Of a DNA stretch of 64,000 bases, positions 42,601 through 57,600 are shown piece by piece (the first letter of the stretch is position 1; each line of letters opens with the position of its first letter). The notes beneath the pieces were generated by a model. That model was given only the letters and a program-made list of their open reading frames with translations, had not been told where the DNA came from and made no database searches. Origin of the DNA: Actinomycetota bacterium (GTDB lineage Bacteria; Actinomycetota; Actinomycetes; Nanopelagicales; Nanopelagicaceae); contig VGAE01000003.1 in the NCBI GenBank assembly GCA_016870975.1, forward strand, positions 1-64,000, in the 5' to 3' direction. The position numbers were made by a program, and so were the translations under genes.

Positions 42601-45600
42601 TCTGTCAAAGAAATTCAAGCAAGATTACGAGCTGGAGAGACGTTTGAAGGAGTTTCGAGAGCAACAGGCCTACCACTTGAAAAGATTGAAAGGTATGCAA
42701 GTCCAATACTGCAAGAGCGTGTCTGGATAATTGAACAGGCTGAGAAGTCGACCCCAAAAGGTACTTCGTTAAATCTTCATGATTTAGTCGTGGCGCGCTT
42801 GGCGCCTCGCGGTGTTAATATGAATCAAGTTTCTTGGAACACGTGGCGACTAGAGAATGGCGCGTGGCATTTAATTCTTACCTATCCAGCCAGCGAGGGC
42901 GCGCGTCAAGCTATTTGGATCTTCGACTCAAATATGAGAACTCTGGTCGCTTCAGATGATGGCGCAAAGTGGATTTGCGGCGAGGAGCCGACGAAGCAAT
43001 CTACTAAACCTGATCGATTGACGGAGCATGGAGTCTTGTTCCCCGCGGATGGAGAAACTCCGACTCCGCCGAGACTTGTTGCAGTCCGCACCGATAAGGC
43101 CCCCGAACTTGAAGAAATACCCGTGGATGCGCAACAGGATGGGGTTACTAAAAGAATCTCAATTCCATCTTGGGATGACATTATGTTCGGCAGAAGGAAG
43201 AAAAAAGAGGAAACTGACAACTAAGTCTCATGGAATAGGAGAGGAATTTCCACCTCGCCTCGTGTCAATCCTCCGTGATGACCAACCATCGCTATTTGCA
43301 GTAACTCTCGCTCTTGTTCAACCAGAATCAGATCGTTTTTAGCAATCACGATCAAATCTCCTATACGTTCTAAAAATTCTTCTGAGACTGAATCTCCAAA
43401 AAGTTTCTGAGAGATAGCTTCGGAACGAGTTTTCAATTCTATCTTTGGTCCAAAGTAATCAAGCCATCTCTTTGCTACCTTCTCCATATTCTCAAGCGAG
43501 AGGTAGAGATAACGAACCCTGGGTTCACCTGCCATTAAGTTTACGTCAGTTAATAGATCATTATTTTTTCCAATTACAACATGATCCCGTTTATTGATCA
43601 TTCCATGATCAGAAGTAATCCAAATACGAACTCCAGATGGAAGTTCTTTAATCAATCCTGAAATAAGAGCTTCAACCTTCTCTAATGCATTTAAGAATCT
43701 CTTTGAACCCATACCGTGGGCGTGCGATGCTTCATCTACATCATTCATATAGACGTACGAAAAACTGCGTGGGGCTCTAAGGGCTTCGAGAGTTGCTGCT
43801 ATTTGCTCTGAGATTGTATTTGCTTTTCTATAGACCGCACCACGAAGTGCGGCTCTTGTGAATCCGGAATTCTCGTACCGCGCTGCCGCAATATGACTGA
43901 CTGCCACTCCCGAACTGGTTGCGCGTTGGAACAGGGTTGGATTTGGTTGCCAGATTTCGGGATCTACTCTTTCGTCCCATTTAAGCGCATTAAGAATTCT
44001 CTCTGGATTTCCGCTATTAGGGACACGCATTGTGTAACCAACCATGCCATGCTTCCCGACGGGCAACCCAGTTCCCAATGTGGTTAGGCCAGCTGCGGTA
44101 GTAGATGGAAACGTTGCTGATAGCGTTCTAATATATTCGAATTCAGTAACAAATTTCTGCTTTTGTGCGTATTCCTCGAGCGCATTTTTACCAAGACCAT
44201 CGATAAGCACAAGACAATCCCTGGCTTCGCTGTGAGCTGGAATTCTCAAATCGTTTCTACATCCTGAGACGCCGAGCGAGGCAAAAATGGAATCGCTTAC
44301 ATCTCCGAGAGTTAATTCCATGTGCCCATCTTTCCAGTAATCTTTCTCTTGATGATCCGATACTCAAGCGAGATAAAGAGCGCTTTGGCGGCTAAAGGTC
44401 CAATTGTCGCTCTAGAATCCACAATTATTGCGCATGGCTTACCTAGACCTAAAAACTTAGAGGTCGCGCTGGAAGTACAAGCTGTGGTTCGAAATCACGG
44501 AGCAACACCTGCAACCATTGCAATCATTGATGGTGTAATAAATATTGGACTGGAAGATGCAGAGTTGGAGCTACTAGCTAATGACAATAATGTCGCAAAG
44601 GCATCGATACGCGATATACCTTTCCATTTGACTCGTGGAAGCAGTGCCGCAACTACGGTCGCGGCAACGTCTCACATTGCCAGATTGGCCAATATTCAAA
44701 TCTTTGCGACCGGCGGTTTAGGGGGCGTCCACCGTGGCGCCGAACAAACTTGGGACGAGTCAGCAGATATCCACTCTCTAAGCAGTATCCCGGTAATAGT
44801 TGTCTGCGCAGGTGCCAAATCCATACTTGATATTCCAGCCACTCTGGAGAGACTTGAAACTTACTCTGTCCCAATCGTTGGCTTTCAGACCTCTAAGTTT
44901 CCTGGTTTCTATCTCGCTGATAGCGGATACGCCCTTGAGCACCAATTAGATACCCCGGAAGAAATTGCTCGGTTGTGGAAGGGGCAGATATCCGCTGGTA
45001 TTACGGAAAAAGGTTTAGTTGTAGCGAATCCGGTAATTAATGAGATGGATCCTAGGCTTCATTCCAAATTACTTGAAGAAGGACTCAATTCAGCGAGTAC
45101 AAATCGAGTTTCAGGTAAAGATGTAACGCCATTTCTCCTAGAGTATTTTCATAAAAACAGCAATGGGGAGTCTCTACGGGTCAATATTGAAATTATTAAA
45201 GCAAATGCGCAACTAGCTGCTGAAATAGCTGTTCATCTATCCAAATGAGATTAATCTGCGTGGGCGATGCCATGATTGATGTCGTTGTCAAATACCAAGG
45301 TGAAATTCAATTCAATAGTGATACGCCTTCGATCATATCTATCCGGAGGGGTGGAGCAGCTGCTAATACATCGGTTTGGGCGGCGCGTTTGGGCATCAAT
45401 TCGGTTTTTGTTGGCCGCGTCGGAGATGATGCAACAGGTAAATCTTTCACCTCAGAGTTAAAAAATAATTCAGTTAGGTTTGAAGATATTGAGACCAAAG
45501 GCAGTAGCACTGGAACCGTTGTAGTGCTGGTCGACGAGAGTGGCGAAAGAACCATGTTTCCTTCAAGGGGTGCAAATTCACATTTAACCATCTCAGATTT

Positions 45601-48600
45601 TCCTGATATCGAATTTGACGCGCTATATCTTTCAGGGTATTCATTATTTGATAAGGAGTCATCAGACTCTGCTCTAATGATTCTTGAAAAAGTTAAGCGA
45701 CTAAACAAATTGATTTTTCTAGACCCCGCTTCTACTGGCCTGATGAGGGGTTATGATCGAGAGAGGCTTTTGAAGGATATTGACGGTGTCGACTTTTTAC
45801 TTCTCAATGAAGAGGAGGCGCAATTCCTTTCTCAACGCGACTCTATTGAGGAAATGTTAGATTTCCTCCTACGTTATTCATTTTGCACTGTGATAAAACG
45901 CGGCAGAAATGGCGCCAGTGCAAAAATCCGAAATGGTTCTATAACTTCAGTGAATGCGCGATCTGTTGAAGTTGTCGATACCACTGGAGCGGGAGATGCC
46001 TTTGCCGCCGGATTTATAGCCGGTTGGCTCACTTCAGGAGAAATTGAAAATGCTTTGCAATCGGGATGCAAAGTTGCAGCCGAGTGTGTTGCAAATATCG
46101 GGGCCAGACCGAGCGTCATTGCCTAGGAAACGAGTAGAGGGTTGGCAGAATCGCGCCGTGGCGAAGCGTGAAAACAAGACGGGGCCCAAACCTGGGGAAT
46201 TTGCGGGCAAAATTGTTGATATAGATGTCTCTAATGAATTATCTGAATCATTCTTAGAATATGCCTATTCTGTTATTTACTCTCGCGCGTTACCAGATGC
46301 CAGAGATGGACTAAAGCCCGTGCAGCGGCGAATTCTCCACCAAATGTCCGAAATGGGCTTACGCCCTGAGCGAGGCCATGTTAAGAGCGCACGAGTAGTG
46401 GGTGAAGTAATGGGAAAACTTCATCCCCATGGCGATGGCGCTATCTACGATGCGCTGGTTCGAATGGCTCAGCCATTTTCGATGCGATTGCCACAAATTG
46501 ATGGTCACGGAAACTTTGGATCTCTTGACGCGGGTCCAGCGGCTATGCGTTATACCGAAGCGAGACTAGCTGCGGCAGCGCAAATGATGGTTGATGAAGT
46601 AGATGAAGATACTGTCGATTTTGGCGCAAATTATGATGGACAAATTCTGGAACCAACCGTACTTCCTGCAGCATTTCCAAACTTATTGGTAAATGGTGCG
46701 ACTGGAATTGCTGTTGGCATGGCTACAAATATGGCTCCCCATAATCTAGCGGAGGTTATTTCTGCTGCCATTCACCTAATCGAGAATCCGAATACCACAG
46801 TCAAGCAGTTGATGAAACATATTCCTGGTCCAGATTTCCCAACAGGAGGGGCGCTAATTAATAAAGAAGGTTTGCTCGAGGCCTACCAATCTGGGAGAGG
46901 CGCATTCAAAGTAAGAGCTAAATCAGAGATTGGGAAAGTTTCAGCAAGAAAACAGGGAATAACCATTACAGAATTACCATTTAATATTGGGCCCGAGAAA
47001 ATAGTGGAGCGAATTAGCGATCTTGTTAAAGGAAAGAAGATTCAAGGTATTTCCGACATCATAGATTTAACGGACGGCCAAAACGGAACTAAAGTCGTGA
47101 TAGAAGTTAAGAATGGTTTCGAACCAGAAAAAGTGCTGGAAAATCTCTATCGCTTATCCCCTATCGAGGACGCCTTCTCTATCAACGCAGTGGCTCTTGT
47201 TGGAGGCAAACCTAGGACGCTCGGCTTAAAGGAACTCCTTCAAGTCTTTATTGATCATCGCATAGATGTAGTAACACGGCGCTCGAAATTTAGAAAAGCA
47301 AAAGCCTCAGACAGATTATATCTGGTCGACGGACTTCTTAAGGCCATTTTAGATATCGATAAAGTGGTGAAGATTGTGCGCGGGAGTGATGATGCTGCCT
47401 CTGCAAAAGCAGCTCTGATTAAAGCTTTCAAGTTAACGGAGGAACAAGCGAACCATATTCTCGACATGCCACTCCGCCGACTAACAAAAATGTCAAAGGT
47501 GGAACTCGAAACGGAGCAGAAGAGTTTAAAGAGTGAAATTTCTTCTCTTACTGCGCTTCTTAAGAATGATGAGGCACTTAGAAAAAAGGTTTCGGAAGAG
47601 TTAAAGGAAGTTTCTGCTAAATTTGCAACACCACGTAGAACCTTAATACTTTAAGCGTCTATACGCTCTCTATCGACGTCTGCTGCTGAGATAAAATCTT
47701 TACGAGGCGCGACTTCATTACCCATTAATAGTTCAAAGAGTTTTTCAGCATCTGAGGCATCATTGATCGTAATTCGGCGCAGGGTTCGGTGATTAGGGTC
47801 CATTGTCGTTTCGCGAAGTTGATCAGCATCCATTTCACCAAGTCCTTTATATCGCTGAATTGGCTCACGCCATTTTTTGCCCTGCTTCTTCAATTCATTA
47901 AGGCGCTTCTTCATCTCATCATCAGAATATGTGTAGTGGAATTCGCCTCTCTTGCCGCCTGAACCGAGAACTTCGATTCGATGTAATGGAGGTATGGCAG
48001 CGAAAACGCGTCCTTCGGTTATAAGTGGCTGCATATATCTATAGATTAAAGTTAGAAGTAAACATCGAATATGCGCTCCATCGACATCTGCATCAGACAT
48101 AAGGATGATTCGACCGTAGCGAACATCTTCTATATTGAAAGATTTGCCCGAGCCTGCGCCAATAACTTGAATGATTGCTGCGCATTCTGCGTTGTCTAAC
48201 ATCTGTGAGAGCGAGGCCTTTTGAACATTCAAGATTTTTCCACGTATCGGCAGAATAGCTTGATATGCAGAGTTGCGAGCGGCCTTAGTTGTGCCAAGAG
48301 CTGATTCACCTTCAACAATAAAGAGCTCGGTGCGCGAAACATCTTCGGATCTGCAATCTGAAAGTTTCGCCGGTAAAGATGAACTTTCTAGAGCGTTTTT
48401 ACGGCGCTGTAATTCTTTATGGGCTCGAGTAGAAATCCTCGTTCGGGCTGCGTTAGCAATCTTCTCCAAGACTAAACGACCAGTTGCCTTATCAATCCGC
48501 TTACTTGAGGTGAAGAAATTCTTCAGTTCATCTACCACGACTTGATTTACAATTTTTGCAACAGCGGGAGTTCCTAAAACTTCTTTAGTTTGACCCTCGA

Positions 48601-51600
48601 ATTGTGGTTCCTGCATACGCACGGTTATGACTCCGGTTAAACCTTCGAGCATGTCGTCCTTTATAACATCTGGCTCGTTCTTTTTTAGCGTACCGCTACT
48701 TCGAAGGTACTCGTTTATGGATTTAGTTAGTCCCCGCTCAAACCCCTGTACGTGAGTTCCACCTTTAGGAGTAGCGATAATGTTGACAAATGAGCCAAGC
48801 GTAGTTTCGTAACCATTTCCCCAACGTATCGCGATGTCAACATCCATATCTCGCTCTACATCTTTAGGCTCTAAGTGGCCCTTATCGTCAAGAACTGGGA
48901 CGGTCTCTTGATAGTGCCCCTTGCCAGTCAGCCGAATTACTTCCCCAACGGCAGCATCAGGCTGAACAAAATTACAATACTCGGAAATGCCACCTTTATG
49001 AATAAAACTCTCGCTGGTTTTCTCTTTACTTCTTTTATCATTAACTACGAGAGTAAGCCCCGGGACAAGATAAGAGGTTTGGCGCGCTCGAGCATAGATA
49101 TCTTCGAGATCGTATTGGGAATCTTTGATGAATATTTGTTTGTCAGCCCACCATTTAATTCTGGTGCCAGTTATTTTCGATGATACTTTTCCTATAACAC
49201 GTAAACCTGATTGAGCTTTGAATTCGGCATTAGGACCATCTCCATCGAAAATGCCGGCGACGCCTCTCTTAAATGACATCCAATAGATTTTGCCACCTCG
49301 ATCTACCTCAACATCAAGTCGAGAGGCAAGAGCATTTACAACAGATGCACCCACTCCATGCAGACCACCAGTAGCCGCATAAGAACCGCCTCCAAATTTT
49401 CCACCCGCATGAAGTTTTGTCATAACAACTTCAACTCCAGTCAGACCAGTTTTGGGTTCTTTATCAATCGGAATACCACGTCCATCATCATGCACTTCGA
49501 TAGAGCCATCACGTTCTAAATTAATTTCAATTTTCTTGCAATGACCTGCAAGAGCTTCGTCGACCGAGTTATCAATGATTTCCCAGAGGCAGTGCATGAG
49601 ACCTCGGCCATCGGTAGAACCGATGTACATACCTGGACGTTTTCTAACAGCATCCAAGCCTTCGAGCACTGAGAGATCTCTGGCGGTGTAACTATTTTCA
49701 ACAGATCGCGAATCATTTTCAGCCACGATTGGGAAGGGTATCTCCCAAAATCCCACATACCGGGATTACGCGCCGAATTCACTGTGAAATTGTGCATAAA
49801 ACCCGTAAATGCAATTATTTTCGCGAAATTTCTCCGCTTTCCGGGACTTTATCGTGCGGGAATAAAGTCGGGATGGTTTGATGTTCTCTTGACTTAAGGA
49901 AAGGCAGGATGATGACTGAAAACATAGTCCTCGATACCGCTCCATTAAATGCGTTAGACCGCTGCGATAGATGTTGCGCCCAGGCGTATGTACGCGCCGT
50001 GATGTCAAACGGATTCGAGTTACTTTTCTGTGGTCACCATGCCAAGAAATACCAAGAAGGGCTATATGCATCAGCCAAGCGAATCCAAGATGAGACGGAT
50101 CGCCTTATCGAAGGATCACCGGCTCGATAAATCGGTTGACCTTGCTAGAACGATTCGTTAGGGATTCTTCAAGGTCCGAAATTGTGCTTAGGTAAATCAA
50201 AGCATTTACTCCCAAGTATCTAATTGGTTCAGGTTCCCATTTTCTTATATTCCTATTTACAAAGTGGAGACTTCGGAGTTCTGAATCTAAATCAAGAATT
50301 TCGTGCGCCATGATCTTTCCGGCGAGATGACTCATAGTTACCCCATCGCCTGCGTATCCGCCTAATTTTCCGAAGCCAGAGATTCGGTCAAACTGCAGAT
50401 AGGGTTCCCAATCACGCGTTATTGCTACCGCGCCACCCCAGCGATGCGTAAATTCGACATTGGTAAGAGCGGGAAACCAAGACCTTGCAAGAGCTATCAA
50501 TCGTTTATGAACTTTTTGATGGGACTCGCGTGATTCTTGCAGTTTCGATCCAAATGGCAAAGTGGCTCCTCGACCTCCGATCGCCAAACGATCATCTGCA
50601 GTGCGCTGTGCGTAGTTAATGACGTGGGCATTCTCTGCAAATGTAAATCTCTCTTTATTCCCAATCTCTCTCCAAATTGAGTTTGAGAGTGGTTCGGTTG
50701 CGACCATGAGTGAATAAAGTGGAATAAAGTTTCGATTAGTTTTTCCATAAACTTCAGTGGCCTCAACAACTAAAGGAGCGCCTATAAAGAAGCTACTTGC
50801 CAGGATTCCGCCGTCGACTCTCGTAGCCCATGAATTTGTGAAGATCGATATTCCTTTTTTATTGAGAGATTTGGCCAGCCCTTGCAGCAAGTTGTAAGGG
50901 TGGACGGTTGCACACTCTGGATTAAACCTTCCGGCAAGCGCCCCTTCAATACTTATCAAATCCCTCAGAGCATTTTCACTAAGCCATTCTCCAATCTCAG
51001 GTTTCGCCTTTAGTCGTCGTAGTTGTCCTTCGTTGCGGGCGAAATAGAGGCTTCCCGATTTCGTAAAGTTCGCTTCTGGCGAATACTTTTTCGCAAATTT
51101 ACCAATTTCATTTATTGACTGGCTAAGCGCTGAGAACAATCTTTCAGTAGAAGGTAATCCGATTTTGCGAATCAGAGTCTTCTTAGAGACGGGGTATTCA
51201 GAGGAGGTCCAGCCACCATTTCTTCCGCTAGCGCCAAAACCAATCTCTCGCGCTTCAAAGATTGCAATCCGAAGAGATGGCTCTAGATGATTTAGGTGAA
51301 AAGCAGTCCAAAGCCCTGAGAAGCCACCGCCAATTACTACAACATCAAAATCTAAATTTGAATCTAGAGACTTCCCCTCAAATCTCTCTTTTGAGTCAGC
51401 CCAGAGAGAATTATTAGCCTTGGAATCCAGCATCTCGGTGAGATCCATCGCAGAATGGTTTCTCTTTTGAATGGCCACATCGACAGAGAGAAAAATTCTC
51501 TTTCGTCTCGATCAACTTTCCTTCACTATCAACGAAATCGACCTTGCCGCTTACTCTGATTGAACCATTTGGCTTAATAAAGATTTTTGCGCGCTCTTCC

Positions 51601-54600
51601 ATCTCTAACTCCTAGTCTAAGTAGTCGCGTAGAACTTGGGATCGCGAGGGGTGTCGCAATTTTGACATCGTCTTTGATTCAATTTGACGGATTCGCTCAC
51701 GGGTAACACCATAAACTTTCCCGATTTCATCTAAGGTCTTGGGTTGACCATCGGTTAACCCAAAGCGCATAGCGACGACGCCGGCTTCTCGCTCAGAGAG
51801 AGTATCGAGAACTGAATGGAGCTGTTCTTGAAGTAAGGTGAAAGAGACTGCATCAGCAGGAACTATCGCTTCAGAATCTTCAATTAGATCGCCGAATTCT
51901 GAATCGCCTTCCTCGCCTAGTGGAGTGTGAAGTGAAATTGGCTCTCTTCCATATTTCTGAACTTCCACTACTTTCTCTGGGGTCATATCCAATTCCTTAG
52001 CCAATTCTTCTGGCATCGGTTCTCGGCCAAGATCTTGGAGCATCTGGCGCTGAACGCGGGCTAATTTATTAATTACTTCCACCATGTGAACTGGAATTCG
52101 AATAGTTCTTGCTTGATCTGCCATCGCTCGGGTAATTGCTTGGCGAATCCACCAGGTGGCATATGTCGAGAATTTGTAACCTTTGGTGTAATCAAACTTC
52201 TCGACTGCACGAATCAATCCCAAATTTCCCTCTTGAATTAGATCTAAGAAGAGCATTCCACGACCGGTGTATCTCTTCGCAAGAGAAACGACCAAACGTA
52301 AGTTGGCCTCTAACAGATGATTCTTAGCAATCCTCCCATCATGGGCAATCAATTGGAGCTCTTTGCGATTTGATCTCTCCAGTTTCTCTCCCGAATTAAG
52401 TTTCTCTTCGGCAAATAATCCGGCCTCGATTCGCATCGCTAACTCCACTTCGAGTTCTGCATTAAGTAGAGGAACGCGACCGATCTGTTTCAAATAATCC
52501 TTTACGGGATCTGCGGTCGCACCCGCAGTTAAAACTGTCTGAGGAGGAGCGTCGTCTTCCTCTGAATCCTTAAGGGTAAATTCGCCCTCTTCTTGCTTTG
52601 CCTCTTCGGTAAGGTTTACAACACGAACATCAGATTGAGCTTCACCGGATTCTTCGCCAGTTTCCGCCACAAGTTTCTCAAGATCTTCTAATTCAACTTC
52701 TTCGAGTTCTACCTCTTCACCATCAATCTTTACAACTTTTTTACCCTGTGGTTTCTCTAAAACAGTTTTGCTGGCAGATTTCATAGCCTCTAATTCAGCT
52801 TTAGAGGGAAAGAGTCTTGGCCCTTTAGGTTTATCCTCTTTACTCTTGCCGGCAGCTCGAGCCGCCTTCATAGCTTCTAATTCGGCTTTGGTTGGGAAAA
52901 GTCTTGGACCTGACTTCTTCTTATCTTTACTCTTTGCTTTTTTCACGGCGCTTTTAAATGAAGCCTTCTGGCCTTTTTTGGGCGCACGAGACAGCGGCAC
53001 AAATTGTCCTTTGCTTTTCAGCTAACGAATTGTTAGCTCTCTGCCACTAGGTGGCTATAGCTATATTATAAATTGTCCACAGGCTAAATAGCATTTTTTA
53101 GGCCCGTTCCAGGGCTAATTCCAGGGCTTCACGCACAGCTTCTCCAACTTGATCAACTTCAATCAGGAATCCATCATGGCCAAATGGCGAGGAGATCTGA
53201 CGTAGCGGCTGAGCTTTGGGGGTTAAATGCACTATCTCTTCTTGTAGGCGAGGGGGAAAGAGGCGATCGGTATCGATAGAGACCACAACAACAGAGGCCT
53301 CAACCTTTGCTAACGCAGCTTCAACTCCGCCGCGATCTCGACCCACATCATGGGTCATCATGACCGTTTCAAGTGAGATGTAGGTATTGGCATCAAATCT
53401 CTTAGCGAGTTTATTGGCTTGATGATCTAGGTATGAAGTGACGGCAAATCGACCAGAGCCATCGCCTTGAAGATCCCTACCAAATCTCGTATCCATCTCA
53501 TATTCAGTTCTATAAGAAAGATGAGCAATTTTGCGAGCTATCCCCATACCTTCGATTGGTCCTCGACCTGATTCATAATAATCCCCGCCAAGAAAATTTG
53601 GATCAGCTTTGATCGCATGAATTTCGGTACTCCAAACTCCAATTTGATCTCCGGTGGCAACTGCAGAAGAGCCAATGGTGCATATGCTCAATACGCGATC
53701 TGGATAGGCAACCGCCCACTCCAAAGATCGCATTCCACCAAGTGATGGCCCAACCGCGAGTAAATGTCTATCAATTCCAAGTTGGTTTGAGAGTTCAATT
53801 TCAGCTCTAACCAAATCCCTAACGGTAAGGAATGGAAAGCGTGAACCCCAGCGCTTCCCATCAGGTGCAAGAGATGAAGGTCCAGTGCTGCCTTGGCAGC
53901 CTCCTATTACGTTTGGGCAGATAATAAAGAATTTATCGGTATCGAAAGGTAGACCCGGGCCAACCATCTGGGGCCACCAGGCCGGCACATCAGACCAACC
54001 GGTTAAGGCATGGTTGATTAGAATTGCATTTGATCGATCCGAATTTAATTCACCCCAAGTTTGATATGCGATCTTTACCTTTGGTAGTACATCACCAGAC
54101 TCAAGTTCAAGATCACCTAACTCCAAGAACAACCGTTCGCCTGGCGGATGATGCTCCAACCAGGCGCCGGTTACTTCATGTTTCAGAGAGCTCACTTCGC
54201 AGCCGAAAAGGCCCTCTCTAAGTCCGCCTTAATGTCGGCGATGTTCTCGATTCCCAGGCTCAATCGGACCAACCCGGGCGTTACGCCCGCTGTTGCCTGT
54301 TCTTCAGGCGTCAACTGGGAGTGAGTCGTTGATGCAGGATGAATTGCAAGAGAGCGAACATCTCCGATATTTGCTACATGCGAGAAGATATTTAGCGCCT
54401 CAATAAATTTCTTTCCAGCTTCAAGACCGCCTTTAATCTCAAATGAGAGAACTGCTCCGCTTCCTTTTGGTGAGTACTTTTTGGCAAGCGCATTCCATGG
54501 TGAAGAAGGAAGTGATGCGTAATTCACCTTCTCTACTTGTGGGTGCTTCTCTAGCCACTCTGCAACTGTCTTGGCATTCGCAACATGGCGTTCAATTCGA

Positions 54601-57600
54601 ATACTTAGAGTCTCAAGTCCCTGAGCAAGTAGCCATGCATTAAAGGGGGCGACGGCTGCGCCAATATCCCGAAGAAGAGTTAGTCGAATCTTGAAGATAT
54701 AGGAGAGGTTTGCGCCAAATGCGGATCCAACTCCCAGAGCCTGGGCGTAGACCAACCCGTGATAACTTGGATCCGGTTGATTGAAATTCTTAAAACGATC
54801 TGGGTACTTGGCATAATCGAATCGGCCGGCATCTACGATAGCGCCAACTACGGCGTTACCATGTCCCGAAAGGAACTTCGTGGCTGAATGCACAACTACA
54901 TCGGCGCCAAAATCAATCGGTCGAATCAAAAATGGTGTAGCAACTGTGTTATCTACGATTAGCGGTACACCAAAATCGTGGGCGATTTTTGCGACAGCTT
55001 CGATATCGAGAACGTCGTTCTTCGGATTGGCAATAGTCTCGCCGAAGAGAGCCTTCGTGTTGGGCTTTATCGCCTTTTTCCAGCTCTCCGGATCATCTGG
55101 ATTTTCAACAAATGTGACTTCGATTCCAAATTTAGGCAGGGTGTAATGGAACAAGTTATAGGTGCCACCATATAGAGATGGAGAAGAGACTATATGGTCG
55201 CCAGCTTCAGCAACGTTCAATATTGAGAAGGCCGTTGCTGCTGAACCGGAAGATACAAGAAGCGAAGCAACGCCCCCTTCAAGTGAGGCAATTCTCTGTT
55301 CTATTGCATCCTGAGTTGGATTCATTATGCGGGTGTAGATATTTCCTAGTTCTGCTAGACCAAATAAGTCAGCCGCATGTTTAGTGTCACGGAATTGGTA
55401 TGCAGTTGTCTGATAAATCGGTAATGCTCTTGCTCCGGTTGCCGGATCAGGAACCTGTCCCGCGTGAATTTGACGCGTTTCGAACTCGGCATTGCTAACT
55501 GAAAAAGTAGACACTTCTCCTCCTCAAAAAGTTAAGGGGTCCTTAATTCAGACCCACGCTTGTCAACGGCGCCTTGCAGTTGACCTGGTCTTCACCCGGA
55601 GCACCCCACCGTGGTGGAGGGTTGCCGTCCAGTTAGCCGGGGCTATGAACTGGAACTCATGACCTACGCAAAAAGTACCTTAAACCAGATTTCTTGTCTA
55701 GTTCGCCCTAGAGGCGTCCAGCTTCGTGAACTCGTTTAATAAAGTCTTGAGTCTCTTTGAGCCTTGTATCTGGAACTCGTGACCGAATCTAACTTTAGAA
55801 AAAATCATCTAAAAAATCCACTTATGGGATTTGATGCCGTGAGCAGCGCCCACGGCTTCGTAATAGATCTTTCCTTCATAGGTGTTTAGGCCAAGGGCTA
55901 ATCCGGCATCTGCGCGCAACGCTTCACGCCACCCGAGATTGGCGAGTGCCAAGGTGTACTTCAAAGTTGCATTAGAGAGTGCGTAAGTTGAGGTAAATGG
56001 AACTGCTCCCGGCATATTTGCCACGCAGTATAAGACTGAATCATGAACTTTAAAGGTTGGTTCTGCGTGAGTTGTGGGGCGAGAATCCTCAAAGCATCCA
56101 CCCTGATCGATCGCGATATCGACCAGAACAGAGCCAGGTTTCATTCGCTTGACTAAATCATTTGAGATGAGTTTTGGGGCTTTTGCGCCGTGGACGAGGA
56201 CTGCTCCAATAATCAAATCTGATTGCAAAGCCTCTTCTTCAATAATGTGTGCACTAGACATCAACGTTGTGACTGAGCCGCCAAAGATATTGTCGATTTT
56301 CTGCAATCTCCTCTGGTTGGTATCGACCACGGTAACTTTTGCTCTCATGCCGTGAGCAATAGTGGCAGCAGCAAGTCCAGCGGTTCCTCCCCCGATTACG
56401 AGAACTTTTCCGGGGCCAACGCCGGGAACGCCACCGAGCAATACTCCTCGTCCTCCTGCACTTTTCTGAAGCATAGCAGCGCCGACTTGAGGTGCCATGC
56501 GGCCAGCGACCTCGCTCATCGGAGCAAGTAAAGGAAGCGTTCCATTTACTTCGACAGTTTCATATGCGATCGCAGTTATACCGCTTGATAGCAAAGCGTC
56601 AGTGCATTCTTTAGAGGCTGCGAGATGTAGGTAAGTGAAAAGTACTTGTCCGCTGCGCATTCGAGGATACTCAGATGCAATTGGCTCTTTAACTTTCAAG
56701 ATTAAATCGCAGCTCGACCAAAGTTCATCTGGAGAGGAGATTATCTTTACTCCGACTCTTTGGAAATCTTCGTCACGGATTGCTGAACCTAGTCCAGCTC
56801 CGGCTTCAATAGAGATCGAATGACCGCTATTCACTAATTCGCGTGCGCCCGCAGGGGTTAAAGCAACTCGAAATTCATTGTTCTTAACTTCGCGCGGAAC
56901 GCCGATGTTCATGCCGACATGTTACCTGAGAAAATTGCATCACAGACTTTGGCGTGTAGCTCCTTGCGCGCCCACTTCTAAGCAGGAGGTCGCAGGTTCG
57001 ATTCCTGCCAGGCGCGCTTTTGAACGTATTGAAATGCCTTAAAATTTTATACAAAAAGCCTACGAGACGAAGATTAAGGACCATTTGGCGAGGAACATCA
57101 AATGCTCTTGACACATATGGTTTATGCGGGCTACCTGATGGGCAAGTTGGACACCCAAATCCTCAAAAAATTTTTTCTCAGTGGTACTTCTAATTGATCC
57201 ACAACCAATACTGTTTAGATACCCTTTTTAGCTGCACCAACCTGCGTGTTGCGACGAGTTTAGCGCTGGCGGGTCATAAATGTGAGCATTAAGGCCATTT
57301 GGAGATAAATTACAAATTTCACAATCGGAAGTTATTCTCAATGAAGTTAACTCAAGTAGAGATATCTAATAGTTGTGCAAAACTTCTCGCTATGGCGGTG
57401 CGCGATGGCGATGGTTGGGTGGAATGCAGATGCGGAGATCGCCATTGGGGCAAACATGGTGCCGCTGGTCTCTTGATCTATCGTGGCGATGAAATTCTGC
57501 TGCAACATAGAGCGCCCTGGGTTCACAATGGAGATACTTGGGGAATCCCGGGTGGCGCACGAGATTCTCATGAGAGTTCGTTAGATGCTGCTTTACGTGA